Origin: UBA2965 sp036526135
GTDB taxonomy: Bacteria; Pseudomonadota; Gammaproteobacteria; Pseudomonadales; Azotimanducaceae
Direction of reading: 5' to 3'
Length of the DNA: 53,078 nucleotides
Assembly (NCBI GenBank): GCA_036526135.1
Contig: DATCZA010000050.1
Coordinates: 1-53,078, forward strand
Shown here: positions 33,286 to 41,168 of the stretch, one piece after another
Position numbering within the stretch: position 1 is the stretch's first letter
Layout: each line of letters begins with the position of its first letter
Program-made: the position numbers and the translations under genes
Notes under the pieces: generated by a model
Databases searched by the model: none
Told to the model about the DNA's origin: nothing
What the model saw: only the letters and a program-made list of their open reading frames with translations

Positions 33286-36200
33286 TCAGGCGCCGGTGGG
33301 CTGCCGGGTTCGGCTGACGAGCGCGCGCAGCTGGGCGGCGAGATCCTTGAGCTGATGGGGGAGTGCCAGCAGCGCGGGCGTTGCGATCAGCGTCAGCAGC
33401 GTTGCGAAGGTCAGTCCGGAAACGATGGCCTGGGATAGAGGCACCCAGAAGCCCGACAGCTGACCGCCGTAGATGATGCTGCGATTCACCAGGTCGATGG
33501 ACAGGTTGCTGGCAAGCGGCAGCAGCCCGAAGATCGTCGTTACCGTCGTCAGCATGACCGGGCGCAGCCGCTGAGCGCCGGTTCGAACGATGAGCGTCAC
33601 GTGGTCCAGGTCCGGATGCTGGCGCCGGAGGTGGTTGTACGTGTCGATGAGGACGATGTTGTTGTTCACGACGATGCCGGCCAGGGCCACGATACCGACG
33701 CCGGTGAGGATGGCGCTGAAGGGTGCCTGCAGGATCAACAGACCGAGCAGCACGCCGGCGGTGGACATGACCACGGCGACCAGGATCAGCGCGCTCTGGT
33801 AGATGCTGTTGAACTGGGTTACCAGCAGCACGAACATGAGCAGCAGGGACAGGCCGAAAGCGACCTGAACGAACGCCAGGGACTGGGCCTGCTCTTCGTT
33901 GGCACCTCGAAAGTCGATGTCCAGGTCGGGGTCGAAAGTCTGCGCGCTCAGCCAGTCGCGAATCAGCGTCACCTGATCGTCGGCAAGAACGCCTTCGGCT
34001 ACGTTGGCGCGGATGAACTCCACCGGGACGCCGTCGATTCGCTGAAACGTGTCGACGTTGGGGGCGGGCTCCCGCTTCACGAAGTTGGAAATGGGGATCA
34101 GCCCTTTGGTCGTGCTTATCTTCAGGTCGTCCAGGGCGCTGATGCCGCGAGCGTCGCTCGGGTACCTGACCCGGATGTCCACCGCATCGTCCGCGCGCTC
34201 CGGACGATACTCGCCGACTTTCACGCCGTTCGTGACCAGCTGCACGGCAATGCCGACCTGGGAAACGTCAGCGCCGTACAGGGCGGCCTGGGCGCGATCC
34301 ACGGACAGTTTCCATTCGATGCCAGGCAGGGATCGCGTGTCGTCGATGTCCAGCAGCCCGGGCAAGGTTTCCATGTACTCGCGCACCCTCGTAACGGCGG
34401 GTTCCAGCAGCTCACGGTCGTAGGAAGAAAACTGTATCTGCACCGGTTTGCCCACCGGAGGGCCCTGCTCGAGCTTCTGCACCTCGACGGCAATGCCGGC
34501 CAGGCCGGCGGTGCGTTGCCGTATCTCCGCGAAGATTTCCGCACCCTTGCGGTCGCGCTCGCTCTCGGGGTGCAGCTCGAGGAACATGGAGCCCACGCGG
34601 TCGAAACCGCCCCGAGTGGAGCCGCCGCTCAAGAGCGTGTAGGTGTTGACGGTTCGTATGCCCGAAACCTCGAGGATCTCGCTGTCCACCTCGCGGACCA
34701 GAGCGTCGATTTCATCGGCTGACAGGTTGCCGCGGGCGCGCACGGCAACCTGGGCGAACTGGGGATCACTGTCTGAGAAGAACACCATGCCCTTCCCGTA
34801 GGCGCCGTACCCCCAGAAGATGGTGACCAGGATGACCAGGATGCCGGAGAGGGTGGCCAGGGCGTGTCGGCTGGTGATGGTCAGCAGCCGCGCGTACCAG
34901 CCGGTCACGCTCTTCAGACGCGTGGGATCGCCGTCTTCCAGCTCGTTGAGCGTCCTCTGCGCTTTGGCGTCGCGCGCGCCCGCCTTGCCGAACAGGGAAC
35001 CCAGCACGGGGCCGAATATCAGCGCGTAGATCAGCGATCCCGAAAGCACGGTGAGAACGGTGACCGGCAGATAGCTCATGAACTTGCCCGGTATTCCCGG
35101 CCAGAACATCAGCGGCAGGAAGGCTGCCAGGGTTGTCGCGACGGATGCGGTGACGGGCCAGAACATCCGTTTGGCGGCCATGGCATAAGCCGCGCGGCGC
35201 TCGAAGCCTTCGGTCATCTTGCGGTCCGCGTACTCGGTCACGACGATGGCCCCGTCGATGAGCATGCCCAGACCGAGGAGCATGCCGAACATGACCATGA
35301 AGTTGAACGTGTACCCCAGCAGGTAGATGAAGATCAGCGAGAACAGGAACGACACCGGTATGGCCAGCCCGACGATCACGCCGCTGCGGAAACCCATGGC
35401 GGCCACGACCAGAACCATCACCAGCGCGAGCGCAGTCAGGATGTTGCCCTGCAGCTCGGTGACCTGTCCCTCGGCGAAGGGGGCCTGGTCCTGGGAGAAG
35501 AAGACGTCGACCCGGTTCGGCAGGTCGGGCCGATGCCTCTCGACGACGGCTTTGACCGCATCGATGGTGTCGATGATGTTCGCGTTGGCGCGCTTGGTGA
35601 TCTGCAATGAAAGCGCCGCGTTGCCGTTCACGCGCGCGTAGCTGGTCCGGTCCTTGAACGTGCGGCGCACGACGGCTACGTCGTCGAGGGTTACCACCGT
35701 GTCTCCGCTGGCCCGTACTGGCAGGTCCAGAACGTCCTCTGCGCGTTCGATGATGCTGGGAATCTTGACGGCGAATCTGCCTTCGCCGGTGTCGATGCTG
35801 CCGGCCGGGATCAGCCGGTTGTTTCGAACGATCGTGGTGATCAGCTGCTCGTTCGAAATGGCGTAGGCTTCCAAAGCGGCCGGGTCGATCACAGCTTCGA
35901 GCATCTCCTCGCGATGCCCCTTCAGCTCCGCCTCCAGCACGCTTGGGATCGCCTCGATGTCGTCGCGCAGCTCGATGGCCAGGTTGTAGAGGATGCGCTC
36001 GGGCACCCCCTCGCCGACCAGGTTGACCTGCACGATGGGGAAGTCCTCGGTGGTCTCCTCGCGAACGTAGGGCTCTTCGGCGGTGCTCGGAAGTTCCGGT
36101 CGCGCCCGGTCCACGGCTTCGCGGACGTCGAGCAGCGCCTGGTCCAGATCGTGGCTGACGTCGAACTCGACCAGAATGGTCGCAGATCCTTCGGATGCGT

Positions 36201-36450
36201 AGGCGGTGAGCTCCTTGACGCCCTCTACCTTACGAAGCTCGATCTCCATGGGCATGACGAGCATGCGCTCGGCGTCTTCCGGAGAGATGCCCTCGTGGAC
36301 CACGCCAACGAAGAAGAAGGGCACTTCGATGCGGGGCTCGCTGGCGATCGGTATCGCGCCGCGGGCGATCAGGCCCGCGATCACGACCATGAACATGACC
36401 AGGAGGGTGGTGCGCGACCGGGAGATGGCCGCGTCGATCAGGCTGTTCAT
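33286..36450 (-). CDS. RND efflux transporter, inner-membrane pump
   Basis: A 1054-residue proton-driven RND pump with twelve helices and two large periplasmic loops. Start MNSLIDAAISRSRTTLL at ATG 36450 overlaps the adaptor stop as ATGA; the longer open frame is a shadow of the adaptor gene. Helix 4 reads GMLIDGAIVVTEYADR, with a single Asp where AcrB has Asp-Asp, a variant common in distant HAE and metal-pump branches. The second half shows VFVLLVTQFNSIYQSALIL and GIVALAGIVVNNNIVLIDTY. No outer-membrane channel gene is adjacent, so it must use a TolC from elsewhere. Substrate unknown. Confidence 0.94.
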   Translation of the reverse strand: MNSLIDAAISRSRTTLLVMFMVVIAGLIARGAIPIASEPRIEVPFFFVGVVHEGISPEDAERMLVMPMEIELRKVEGVKELTAYASEGSATILVEFDVSHDLDQALLDVREAVDRARPELPSTAEEPYVREETTEDFPIVQVNLVGEGVPERILYNLAIELRDDIEAIPSVLEAELKGHREEMLEAVIDPAALEAYAISNEQLITTIVRNNRLIPAGSIDTGEGRFAVKIPSIIERAEDVLDLPVRASGDTVVTLDDVAVVRRTFKDRTSYARVNGNAALSLQITKRANANIIDTIDAVKAVVERHRPDLPNRVDVFFSQDQAPFAEGQVTELQGNILTALALVMVLVVAAMGFRSGVIVGLAIPVSFLFSLIFIYLLGYTFNFMVMFGMLLGLGMLIDGAIVVTEYADRKMTEGFERRAAYAMAAKRMFWPVTASVATTLAAFLPLMFWPGIPGKFMSYLPVTVLTVLSGSLIYALIFGPVLGSLFGKAGARDAKAQRTLNELEDGDPTRLKSVTGWYARLLTITSRHALATLSGILVILVTIFWGYGAYGKGMVFFSDSDPQFAQVAVRARGNLSADEIDALVREVDSEILEVSGIRTVNTYTLLSGGSTRGGFDRVGSMFLELHPESERDRKGAEIFAEIRQRTAGLAGIAVEVQKLEQGPPVGKPVQIQFSSYDRELLEPAVTRVREYMETLPGLLDIDDTRSLPGIEWKLSVDRAQAALYGADVSQVGIAVQLVTNGVKVGEYRPERADDAVDIRVRYPSDARGISALDDLKISTTKGLIPISNFVKREPAPNVDTFQRIDGVPVEFIRANVAEGVLADDQVTLIRDWLSAQTFDPDLDIDFRGANEEQAQSLAFVQVAFGLSLLLMFVLLVTQFNSIYQSALILVAVVMSTAGVLLGLLILQAPFSAILTGVGIVALAGIVVNNNIVLIDTYNHLRRQHPDLDHVTLIVRTGAQRLRPVMLTTVTTIFGLLPLASNLSIDLVNRSIIYGGQLSGFWVPLSQAIVSGLTFATLLTLIATPALLALPHQLKDLAAQLRALVSRTRQPTGA

Positions 36451-37664
36451 GTCGCGCGTGAGAGGGCTTCTGTCGAGCTCGTCCGGCTGGTGAGGTTGGC
36501 GGCTGACGGTCCGCTGTCGGGGCCGTCGGCTTCCGGCGCGACGGCGCGCTCCGCGGGGGCGGCGGCCGGCAGGGTGGCGGCAGGCTCGAAGTCTACCTCC
36601 ACCATCTCTCCGGCCACGACCAGCTCCTGGCCGACAGTTATCACGGTGGCGACGTTGGGAAGGCCGGACACCCACACGCCGTCTGGCGCTTCTCGGATGA
36701 TGGTCACGGGGTGAAGCTCGACGCGGTAGTCGGCGTTGACGATGCGAATGCCGATGTGCCCCGCATCGTCGAGCGTGAAGACGGCAGGGCTGACTTTCTG
36801 GGCCATGGTCTCGGCCACGGGGATACGAATCTCGGTGGTGATTCCGGAGCGGATCGCCCGCTCCGGATTGGGAATCTGGATCTCCACCGCGTAGGTGCGG
36901 GTAGCGGGATCGCTCTGCTGGCCGATGAAGGTGACGGGGCCGGTGACGGTCGTCCCGTTACTCAACAGCCCGGTCGCGTTCTGGTCCAGAAGGAGCCGGT
37001 GCACGTCTTTCTCGGCGACCCGCCCGATCAAAAGCATGGGGTCGGCATCGACGACGGTGACGCAGGGCGCGCTCACGTTGACGTAGTCGCCCACGTCCTG
37101 GTGTATGGTTTCCACCACCCCGTCGAAGGGCGCGCGGATCTCCGTGCGGGAGACCTCCAGAGCGCTTCGGGCGAGCTTGGCTTCGGCGGCTGCTAGACGC
37201 GCCTTGGTCTGGGCGATGGCGGTATCGGACTGAAAGCCCCGCTGCTTGAGCTTCAGGCTCCCTTCATACTCGATCCGGGCCTGATTGAGGGATTCGCGGG
37301 CCTCGGCCAGTGCAGCCTCGCGATCGTCCATGGCAAGCCGGCACAGGAGATCCCCCTGGGTAACGTACGCACCGCGCTCGACTGGTCTCTCGATCACGCG
37401 GCCGGACGTCTCGGAGCGGACCTCGACGACGCGCTTTGATTCGGTTTTCCCCCTCAAGACGACGTGCTGAAACTGCGGCGTGGCGTTCATTACCCGGGCG
37501 CGCACCCTGGTCGGTGCCTTGTCCTGGGTCCGCGCGAGGGCTTCCGCGTTGTTCTCTGCCAGCGTCTGATGCCTGACAGGGTCGCCGCTCGCCATCTGGC
37601 CCGAAAGCAGCCAGACAACGATGGCCAGCGCGATGGCGCCTGCGGTGAGATATGTGGTTCGCAC
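36447..37664 (-). CDS. RND efflux periplasmic adaptor (membrane fusion protein)
   Basis: A 405-residue adaptor linking the RND pump to an outer-membrane channel. An N-terminal membrane anchor (residues 5-22) precedes a lipoyl half-motif GRVIERPVERGAYVTQGDLL, a coiled-coil alpha hairpin (about 110-165, EARESLNQARIEYEG), the second lipoyl half RAPFDGVVETIHQDVGDYV and beta-barrel segments. The C-terminal 50 residues are Ala/Pro-rich. Start is GTG 37664 with GGAG six bases upstream. First gene of the two-gene pump operon, behind the operator at 37709-37723. Confidence 0.93.
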   Translation of the reverse strand: MRTTYLTAGAIALAIVVWLLSGQMASGDPVRHQTLAENNAEALARTQDKAPTRVRARVMNATPQFQHVVLRGKTESKRVVEVRSETSGRVIERPVERGAYVTQGDLLCRLAMDDREAALAEARESLNQARIEYEGSLKLKQRGFQSDTAIAQTKARLAAAEAKLARSALEVSRTEIRAPFDGVVETIHQDVGDYVNVSAPCVTVVDADPMLLIGRVAEKDVHRLLLDQNATGLLSNGTTVTGPVTFIGQQSDPATRTYAVEIQIPNPERAIRSGITTEIRIPVAETMAQKVSPAVFTLDDAGHIGIRIVNADYRVELHPVTIIREAPDGVWVSGLPNVATVITVGQELVVAGEMVEVDFEPAATLPAAAPAERAVAPEADGPDSGPSAANLTSRTSSTEALSRAT

Positions 37665-37708
37665 TTTGGTCTCCGATGAGCAAGTGGTGTTACTAAAGCA
37701 CCCAATAC

Positions 37709-37723
37709 GTTACCTAAAGTAAC
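37709..37723. promoter_or_regulatory. Perfect operator palindrome GTTAC-N5-GTAAC before the RND operon
   Basis: GTTAC-CTAAA-GTAAC lies 44 bp upstream of the adaptor start codon. A second related element GTTACTAAAG is at 37689-37698, so the region could bind two dimers. The layout suits a TetR- or MarR-type repressor of efflux; no regulator gene is adjacent. Confidence 0.55.
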
Positions 37724-37820
37724 AAACTGCCGGTGGTATTTCCATGGGCCGCTGCACAATCAAGGATGCTCGGCGGGCCTGGAAGCTGTCAGGGTTAAAG
37801 GTAGCGATGGCGGTGTGTAG

Positions 37821-37838
37821 GCGGCGTGAAAACGCCGC
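37821..37838. repeat. Perfect GAAA-tetraloop hairpin downstream of the patatin gene
   Basis: GCGGCGT-GAAA-ACGCCGC forms a seven-bp stem about 30 bp after the patatin stop (minus direction). There is no T-run; it could stabilise the 3' end of that message or be a weak, rho-assisted terminator. Confidence 0.4.
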
Positions 37839-37867
37839 GCGATGTGGCTCTAAAGGCGGCCTTGCGG

Positions 37868-40084
37868 CTAAAACGGTTGCCCGAGGAAGACGTAGATGGA
37901 CTTGTTCCCCCCTTCGGCCATGCCCCCGGCGAGAAAAACGGGCCCTATGGGACTGTCCAGACCAAGAAACAGGCTGCCGGCCGCTTCCAGGTTGTCGAAG
38001 CCGATCTCGTCGTCCTCGATCCAGACCTGGCCGGCTTCTGCCGACATGCCAAGATAGACGGGCAGAACGGGGTTCGAAGACCAGCGGTAGTAGTACACGA
38101 CCCTTCCAATGCCCCGGTGCTGACCGAGCTTCTGGTCGACCTCCAGGCCGGAGAGATTGAGGAATCCGCCCAGATTGTACTGCTCGTGAAAGGGGGCTTC
38201 GCCTTCGTAGACCGTGGCGAATTCCCCGCCGACCACCAGGGTGTGGCGCCCGAAGCTCAGCGCTCGAGAAGCGGCAAGCTCCGCGGCACGGTAGTCGACC
38301 TCCGCCCCCAGAGATTCCTCCGAAAGCGTCCACCTGGCCTGCAGGGTGCTTCCACGCTGCGGAAAGTACAGATCATCCAGGCTGTCGTAGCGAAACTCGA
38401 CGAAGGCCATTCCCGAGTCCGCGGACGTCTTCTCGAAGGTAGGGTCGCCGACGAGGCGCCGCCGCGTACCCTCGGCCAGGCTGAGCCCGATGCGGGCCTC
38501 GGCCCGGCTGCCGAATGCGTACCCCGTGGCCAGGGTGCCTGCGACCTGCCGGATCTGGTACTCGGCGACCAGGTTGTCCGTCTCGAACACGCCGCGATTG
38601 AAGGCGCTTACGCCCACTGAGGGGTTCACGTACCAGCGTCCCCGGGGGCCGAAGGGCTGGAAGAACTCGGTAACCAGGCGCGGACGCTCGCCGATTCCGA
38701 GCTCCGTTCGCCACTCGCCGGCCTTTGCGTTGAGCTCCGTGGCGGTGAAGGCGACGCCCAGATTGTAATGATTGCGTCCTTCCAGGTTGTCCTCGAGCGC
38801 GAGTCCGAACTGCAGATAGTTCGGACCCCAGTCCCGCCTGATGGGGTTGATGTGGAGCTCCCCGTGCTGATACGCGTAGGGCACCTGGGAGAAAAGCTCC
38901 ATGCCGTAGAGCTCGTCCACGGCGGCTTCGATCTGCGCGACCTCCATGGTGCCGGGCTGCAGTCCCGTCCGGGCCAGCAGAAGATCGGCGTCCACCCGGC
39001 TGTCGGTGGTCAGCACCACCTCCGCGACGTCTATGGTGGTGACCTCTTGCCGGCGCAGACCGGCGACGTGCTGCTCGAAGGGCTCTTCCGGCAACGCCAG
39101 TGATGCCAGGCGAGGCCGGGCGGCGATGGCCGCGCTGTAGCCGGACGGGATGGTGGTTGCTGCCAGGTCGAAATCGATGGCGGTCACCCCGCCGAGCTCG
39201 GGCACGATGAGCACGTCCTGTGGGCGCAACCGGGCAATCTGCTCCGTGGTGTTGCGGCGGGTGAGAATGCTGGTCAGCTGGTCGGTCACCTCCAGGACGG
39301 AGCCGAGCTCGTCGCGGCCGCGCAGGGGAGAGCTCAGATCCACGGCGATGATCACGTCGGCACCCATGGCCAGGGCCACGTCCACCGGCAGGTTGTTGGA
39401 AACGCCGCCGTCCACGAGGAGACGCCCATCGATCTCCGTGGGGCCGACGAAAGCGGGTATGGCGAGGCTGGCGAACATCGCTTCGGCGAGATTGCCCCCG
39501 GTGAGCTCCACGGCCTCCCCGGTGCTGATGTCCGTGGCGATGCTGGCGAACGGTATGCTCAGCTGGCGGAAGTCGTCGACGTCCCCGACGTGCAGGGTGT
39601 GCCGGGCGAGAAACGCCTTCAGGCGGTGGCCGTGAACCACGCCCTTGGGAAGCTTCAGACCTTCCGTATCGACGCCGGACGCGGCCTGGACGAAAAGACT
39701 CGCATCTTCGCGCTTGCGTCGGAAACGGAAGGATTCCCGGGGCGGATCGTCGATGAGCAGTTCCTGCCAATCCACACGGGCAACGAGCCGTTCCATTCCC
39801 GCCGGCGAGTGACCGGCCGCGTAGAGGCCGCCGACCACGGCGCCCATGCTGGTGCCGACGATGCCGTGAACGGGGACCCGCAACTCCTCGAGCGCTTTGA
39901 GCACGCCGATGTGCCCGGCGGCCCGGGCGCCGCCGCCGCTGAGCACCAGCACCACCCTAGGTGGGGCGAGCGTCTGCGCTCCTGCGGCCTGGTCGGCGGC
40001 AGCAGCCAGGGATGATGAGGTTGCGCCCGTGAGGCCCCAGACCAGCGCAGCAAAGGCCGCGGGCCCGAGGCGCCACGCTACCAT
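37868..40084 (-). CDS. Patatin-like phospholipase with outer-membrane barrel (type Vd autotransporter, PlpD-like)
   Basis: A 738-residue exported protein. A signal peptide (about 1-30, ending AAAADQ) precedes a patatin domain: oxyanion loop GGGARAAGHIGV (50-61), nucleophile Ser79 in GTSMG and the dyad Asp225 in DGG, so it should be an active lipase. A single POTRA-like segment (about 340-400) and a 16-strand BamA-like barrel ending in Phe (FLGQPF) follow. This architecture is that of type Vd secretion. Start ATG 40084 overlaps the glyoxalase stop by seven bases, so they are coupled. Surface exposure versus release is not decidable. Confidence 0.92.
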   Translation of the reverse strand: MVAWRLGPAAFAALVWGLTGATSSSLAAAADQAAGAQTLAPPRVVLVLSGGGARAAGHIGVLKALEELRVPVHGIVGTSMGAVVGGLYAAGHSPAGMERLVARVDWQELLIDDPPRESFRFRRKREDASLFVQAASGVDTEGLKLPKGVVHGHRLKAFLARHTLHVGDVDDFRQLSIPFASIATDISTGEAVELTGGNLAEAMFASLAIPAFVGPTEIDGRLLVDGGVSNNLPVDVALAMGADVIIAVDLSSPLRGRDELGSVLEVTDQLTSILTRRNTTEQIARLRPQDVLIVPELGGVTAIDFDLAATTIPSGYSAAIAARPRLASLALPEEPFEQHVAGLRRQEVTTIDVAEVVLTTDSRVDADLLLARTGLQPGTMEVAQIEAAVDELYGMELFSQVPYAYQHGELHINPIRRDWGPNYLQFGLALEDNLEGRNHYNLGVAFTATELNAKAGEWRTELGIGERPRLVTEFFQPFGPRGRWYVNPSVGVSAFNRGVFETDNLVAEYQIRQVAGTLATGYAFGSRAEARIGLSLAEGTRRRLVGDPTFEKTSADSGMAFVEFRYDSLDDLYFPQRGSTLQARWTLSEESLGAEVDYRAAELAASRALSFGRHTLVVGGEFATVYEGEAPFHEQYNLGGFLNLSGLEVDQKLGQHRGIGRVVYYYRWSSNPVLPVYLGMSAEAGQVWIEDDEIGFDNLEAAGSLFLGLDSPIGPVFLAGGMAEGGNKSIYVFLGQPF

Positions 40085-40497
40085 TCGCCGACGTTCGGCA
40101 TGTCCTTCCAGGGATCGGCGGGCGCCAGAGCCCCGCCCTTCTGCAGCAGCTCTACCGAGATGCCATCGGGTGACCGGATGAAAGCCATGTTCCCGTCACG
40201 TGGCGGGCGGTTGATGGTGACGCCCGAGTCCATCAGGTGCTGGCACAGCGCGTAGATGTCTTCGACCTGGTAGGCGAGGTGCCCGAAGTTACGGCCGCCC
40301 GTGTACTCCTGCGGGTCCCAGTTGTAGGTCAGCTCCACCTGTGCTTCCTCGTCGCCTGGAGCGGCCAGGAAGACGAGCGTGAAACGCCCCGCCTCGCTTT
40401 CGTGCCGACCGACCTCGTGAAGGCCGAGCTTCGCGCAGTAAAAGTCGAGTGAGTCGTCCAGGTCAGTCACCCGGACCATTGTGTGCAGATATTTCAT
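40078..40497 (-). CDS. gloA: Lactoylglutathione lyase (glyoxalase I)
   Basis: A 139-residue VOC-fold enzyme that turns the methylglyoxal-glutathione adduct into S-lactoylglutathione. The four metal ligands expected from E. coli GloA are in place: His5 (MKYLH), Glu55 (EAQVE), His73 (GRNFGH) and Glu116 (ISVELL). Short form without extra loops, so nickel- or cobalt-type activation is likely by family. It overlaps the patatin gene start by seven bases. A reverse-strand terminator 71 bp upstream separates it from the LexA-controlled module. Confidence 0.93.
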   Translation of the reverse strand: MKYLHTMVRVTDLDDSLDFYCAKLGLHEVGRHESEAGRFTLVFLAAPGDEEAQVELTYNWDPQEYTGGRNFGHLAYQVEDIYALCQHLMDSGVTINRPPRDGNMAFIRSPDGISVELLQKGGALAPADPWKDMPNVGEW

Positions 40498-40561
40498 GGA
40501 ATGTTTTCCTCGCCCGGATCAGCCGGGGCGCGTGCATCATACCGCCCGGTTTCTTCAGGGC

Positions 40562-40588
40562 AAAAAAAAGCCCCGCCGAAGCGGGGCT
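40562..40588 (-). terminator. Strong reverse-strand rho-independent terminator
   Basis: On the minus strand AGCCCCGC, a four-base TTCG loop and GCGGGGCT form an eight-bp stem followed by eight T residues. It lies 48 bp after the stop of the small TM peptide gene and closes the LexA-controlled module. Confidence 0.93.
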
Positions 40589-40635
40589 AGCCATTTGGTC
40601 ATCACAAGGTCTATGGAGAGTGTGTTGCTCTTCAG

Positions 40636-40794
40636 CTAGAGGGTTACGAATGCAGCCAGGCTCAGCATCAGGGTGAGCAGAGCGCCGAGGAGTAGTGCGC
40701 TCTCACCTAGGGTCAGCTGCCCCTGGTCCCTGTGTGCGGCTATCGCTGCCGCACTGGACATTTGCGTATGGGGTTCGTTACGCAGATCTCGCAT
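40636..40794 (-). CDS. Short single-TM peptide in the LexA-controlled module
   Basis: A 52-residue frame from ATG 40794, or 41 residues from the next Met. The N-terminal half is polar; residues about 30-51 (ESALLLGALLTLMLSLAAF) form one C-terminal transmembrane helix. GGAG lies three bases before the ATG (40798-40801), closer than ideal. The frame is open further up to 40956, but that part overlaps the preceding gene and is unlikely. It ends shortly before a strong terminator. Not similar to a family I recognise; the resemblance to SOS-induced membrane peptides such as TisB is by context and size only. Confidence 0.5.
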   Translation of the reverse strand: MRDLRNEPHTQMSSAAAIAAHRDQGQLTLGESALLLGALLTLMLSLAAFVTL

Positions 40795-40885
40795 CCGCTC
40801 CGGCCCGTTCAAAACAACACGATAGAGGTTAGGCGGTAACTCTGCAGCCAGGACATAAGGATTCTGGAATGAATATGGAGGGTTC

Positions 40886-40903
40886 AAAAGGGCGGAAACG
40901 CCC
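40886..40903 (-). terminator. Weak internal terminator/attenuator after the HTH-like gene
   Basis: On the minus strand GGGCG-TTTC-CGCCC is followed by TTTT, starting four bases after the stop of the 66-residue gene. With a five-bp stem and only four T residues it should let some transcripts through to the TM peptide gene. Confidence 0.5.
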
Positions 40904-40906
40904 GTC

Positions 40907-41107
40907 TCATGGGCGTTCTGGGCGGGTCGCCCACAGGTTGCCGGTGCTGTCCTCATGGTAGGTCCAACCCCGATCGTCCAGTTCCTTGCGCAATTCGGTA
41001 ATCGGCACCCCGAGCAGGTCGGCCAGCTCGTTCTGGTCGAGCACCCGCACTCTTTGCCGGCGGCCGTTGCGCTGACGGTGCAGCGGCCGAATCCTGAAAT
41101 TCTTCAT
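40907..41107 (-). CDS. Small basic HTH-like protein under LexA control
   Basis: A 66-residue protein starting MKNFRIRPLHRQRNGRRQRV. The N-terminal 20 residues are strongly basic; residues about 23-45 (LDQNELADLLGVPITELRKEL) look like a helix-turn-helix of the excisionase/MerR kind, followed by a short wing-like GWTYHEDSTGNLWATRP. DNA or RNA binding is inferred. The ATG at 41107 lies 31 bp after a near-consensus LexA box. The upstream ribosome-binding site is weak. The frame is open to 41149, but that start would fall inside the LexA box. Confidence 0.65.
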   Translation of the reverse strand: MKNFRIRPLHRQRNGRRQRVRVLDQNELADLLGVPITELRKELDDRGWTYHEDSTGNLWATRPERP

Positions 41108-41135
41108 CCGCTGTGCTGCGCGGCTCGGTCCCAAT

Positions 41136-41155
41136 AACTGTATATACATACAGTA
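41136..41155 (-). promoter_or_regulatory. LexA (SOS) box
   Basis: The core CTGT-ATGTATAT-ACAG on the minus strand (41138-41153) matches the gammaproteobacterial LexA consensus at every invariant base, and the flanking A/T bases also fit. A TATACA inside the box could be the -10 element of the promoter reading toward 41107. The gene behind it (HpaB-like, ending at 41169) points the same way, so the box can only serve the small module. Confidence 0.9.
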
Positions 41156-41168
41156 TGCGGCGCAACGA

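Noticed and set aside
37744..38160. 138-codon forward frame beginning between the RND adaptor and patatin genes
   Set aside because: Most of it is antisense to the patatin barrel and it is very Arg-rich; no ribosome-binding site.
40797..40956. N-terminal extension of the TM peptide to 106 residues
   Set aside because: The extension overlaps the preceding gene and its hairpin, and its composition does not look like a protein start; the ATG at 40794 has a nearer ribosome-binding site.
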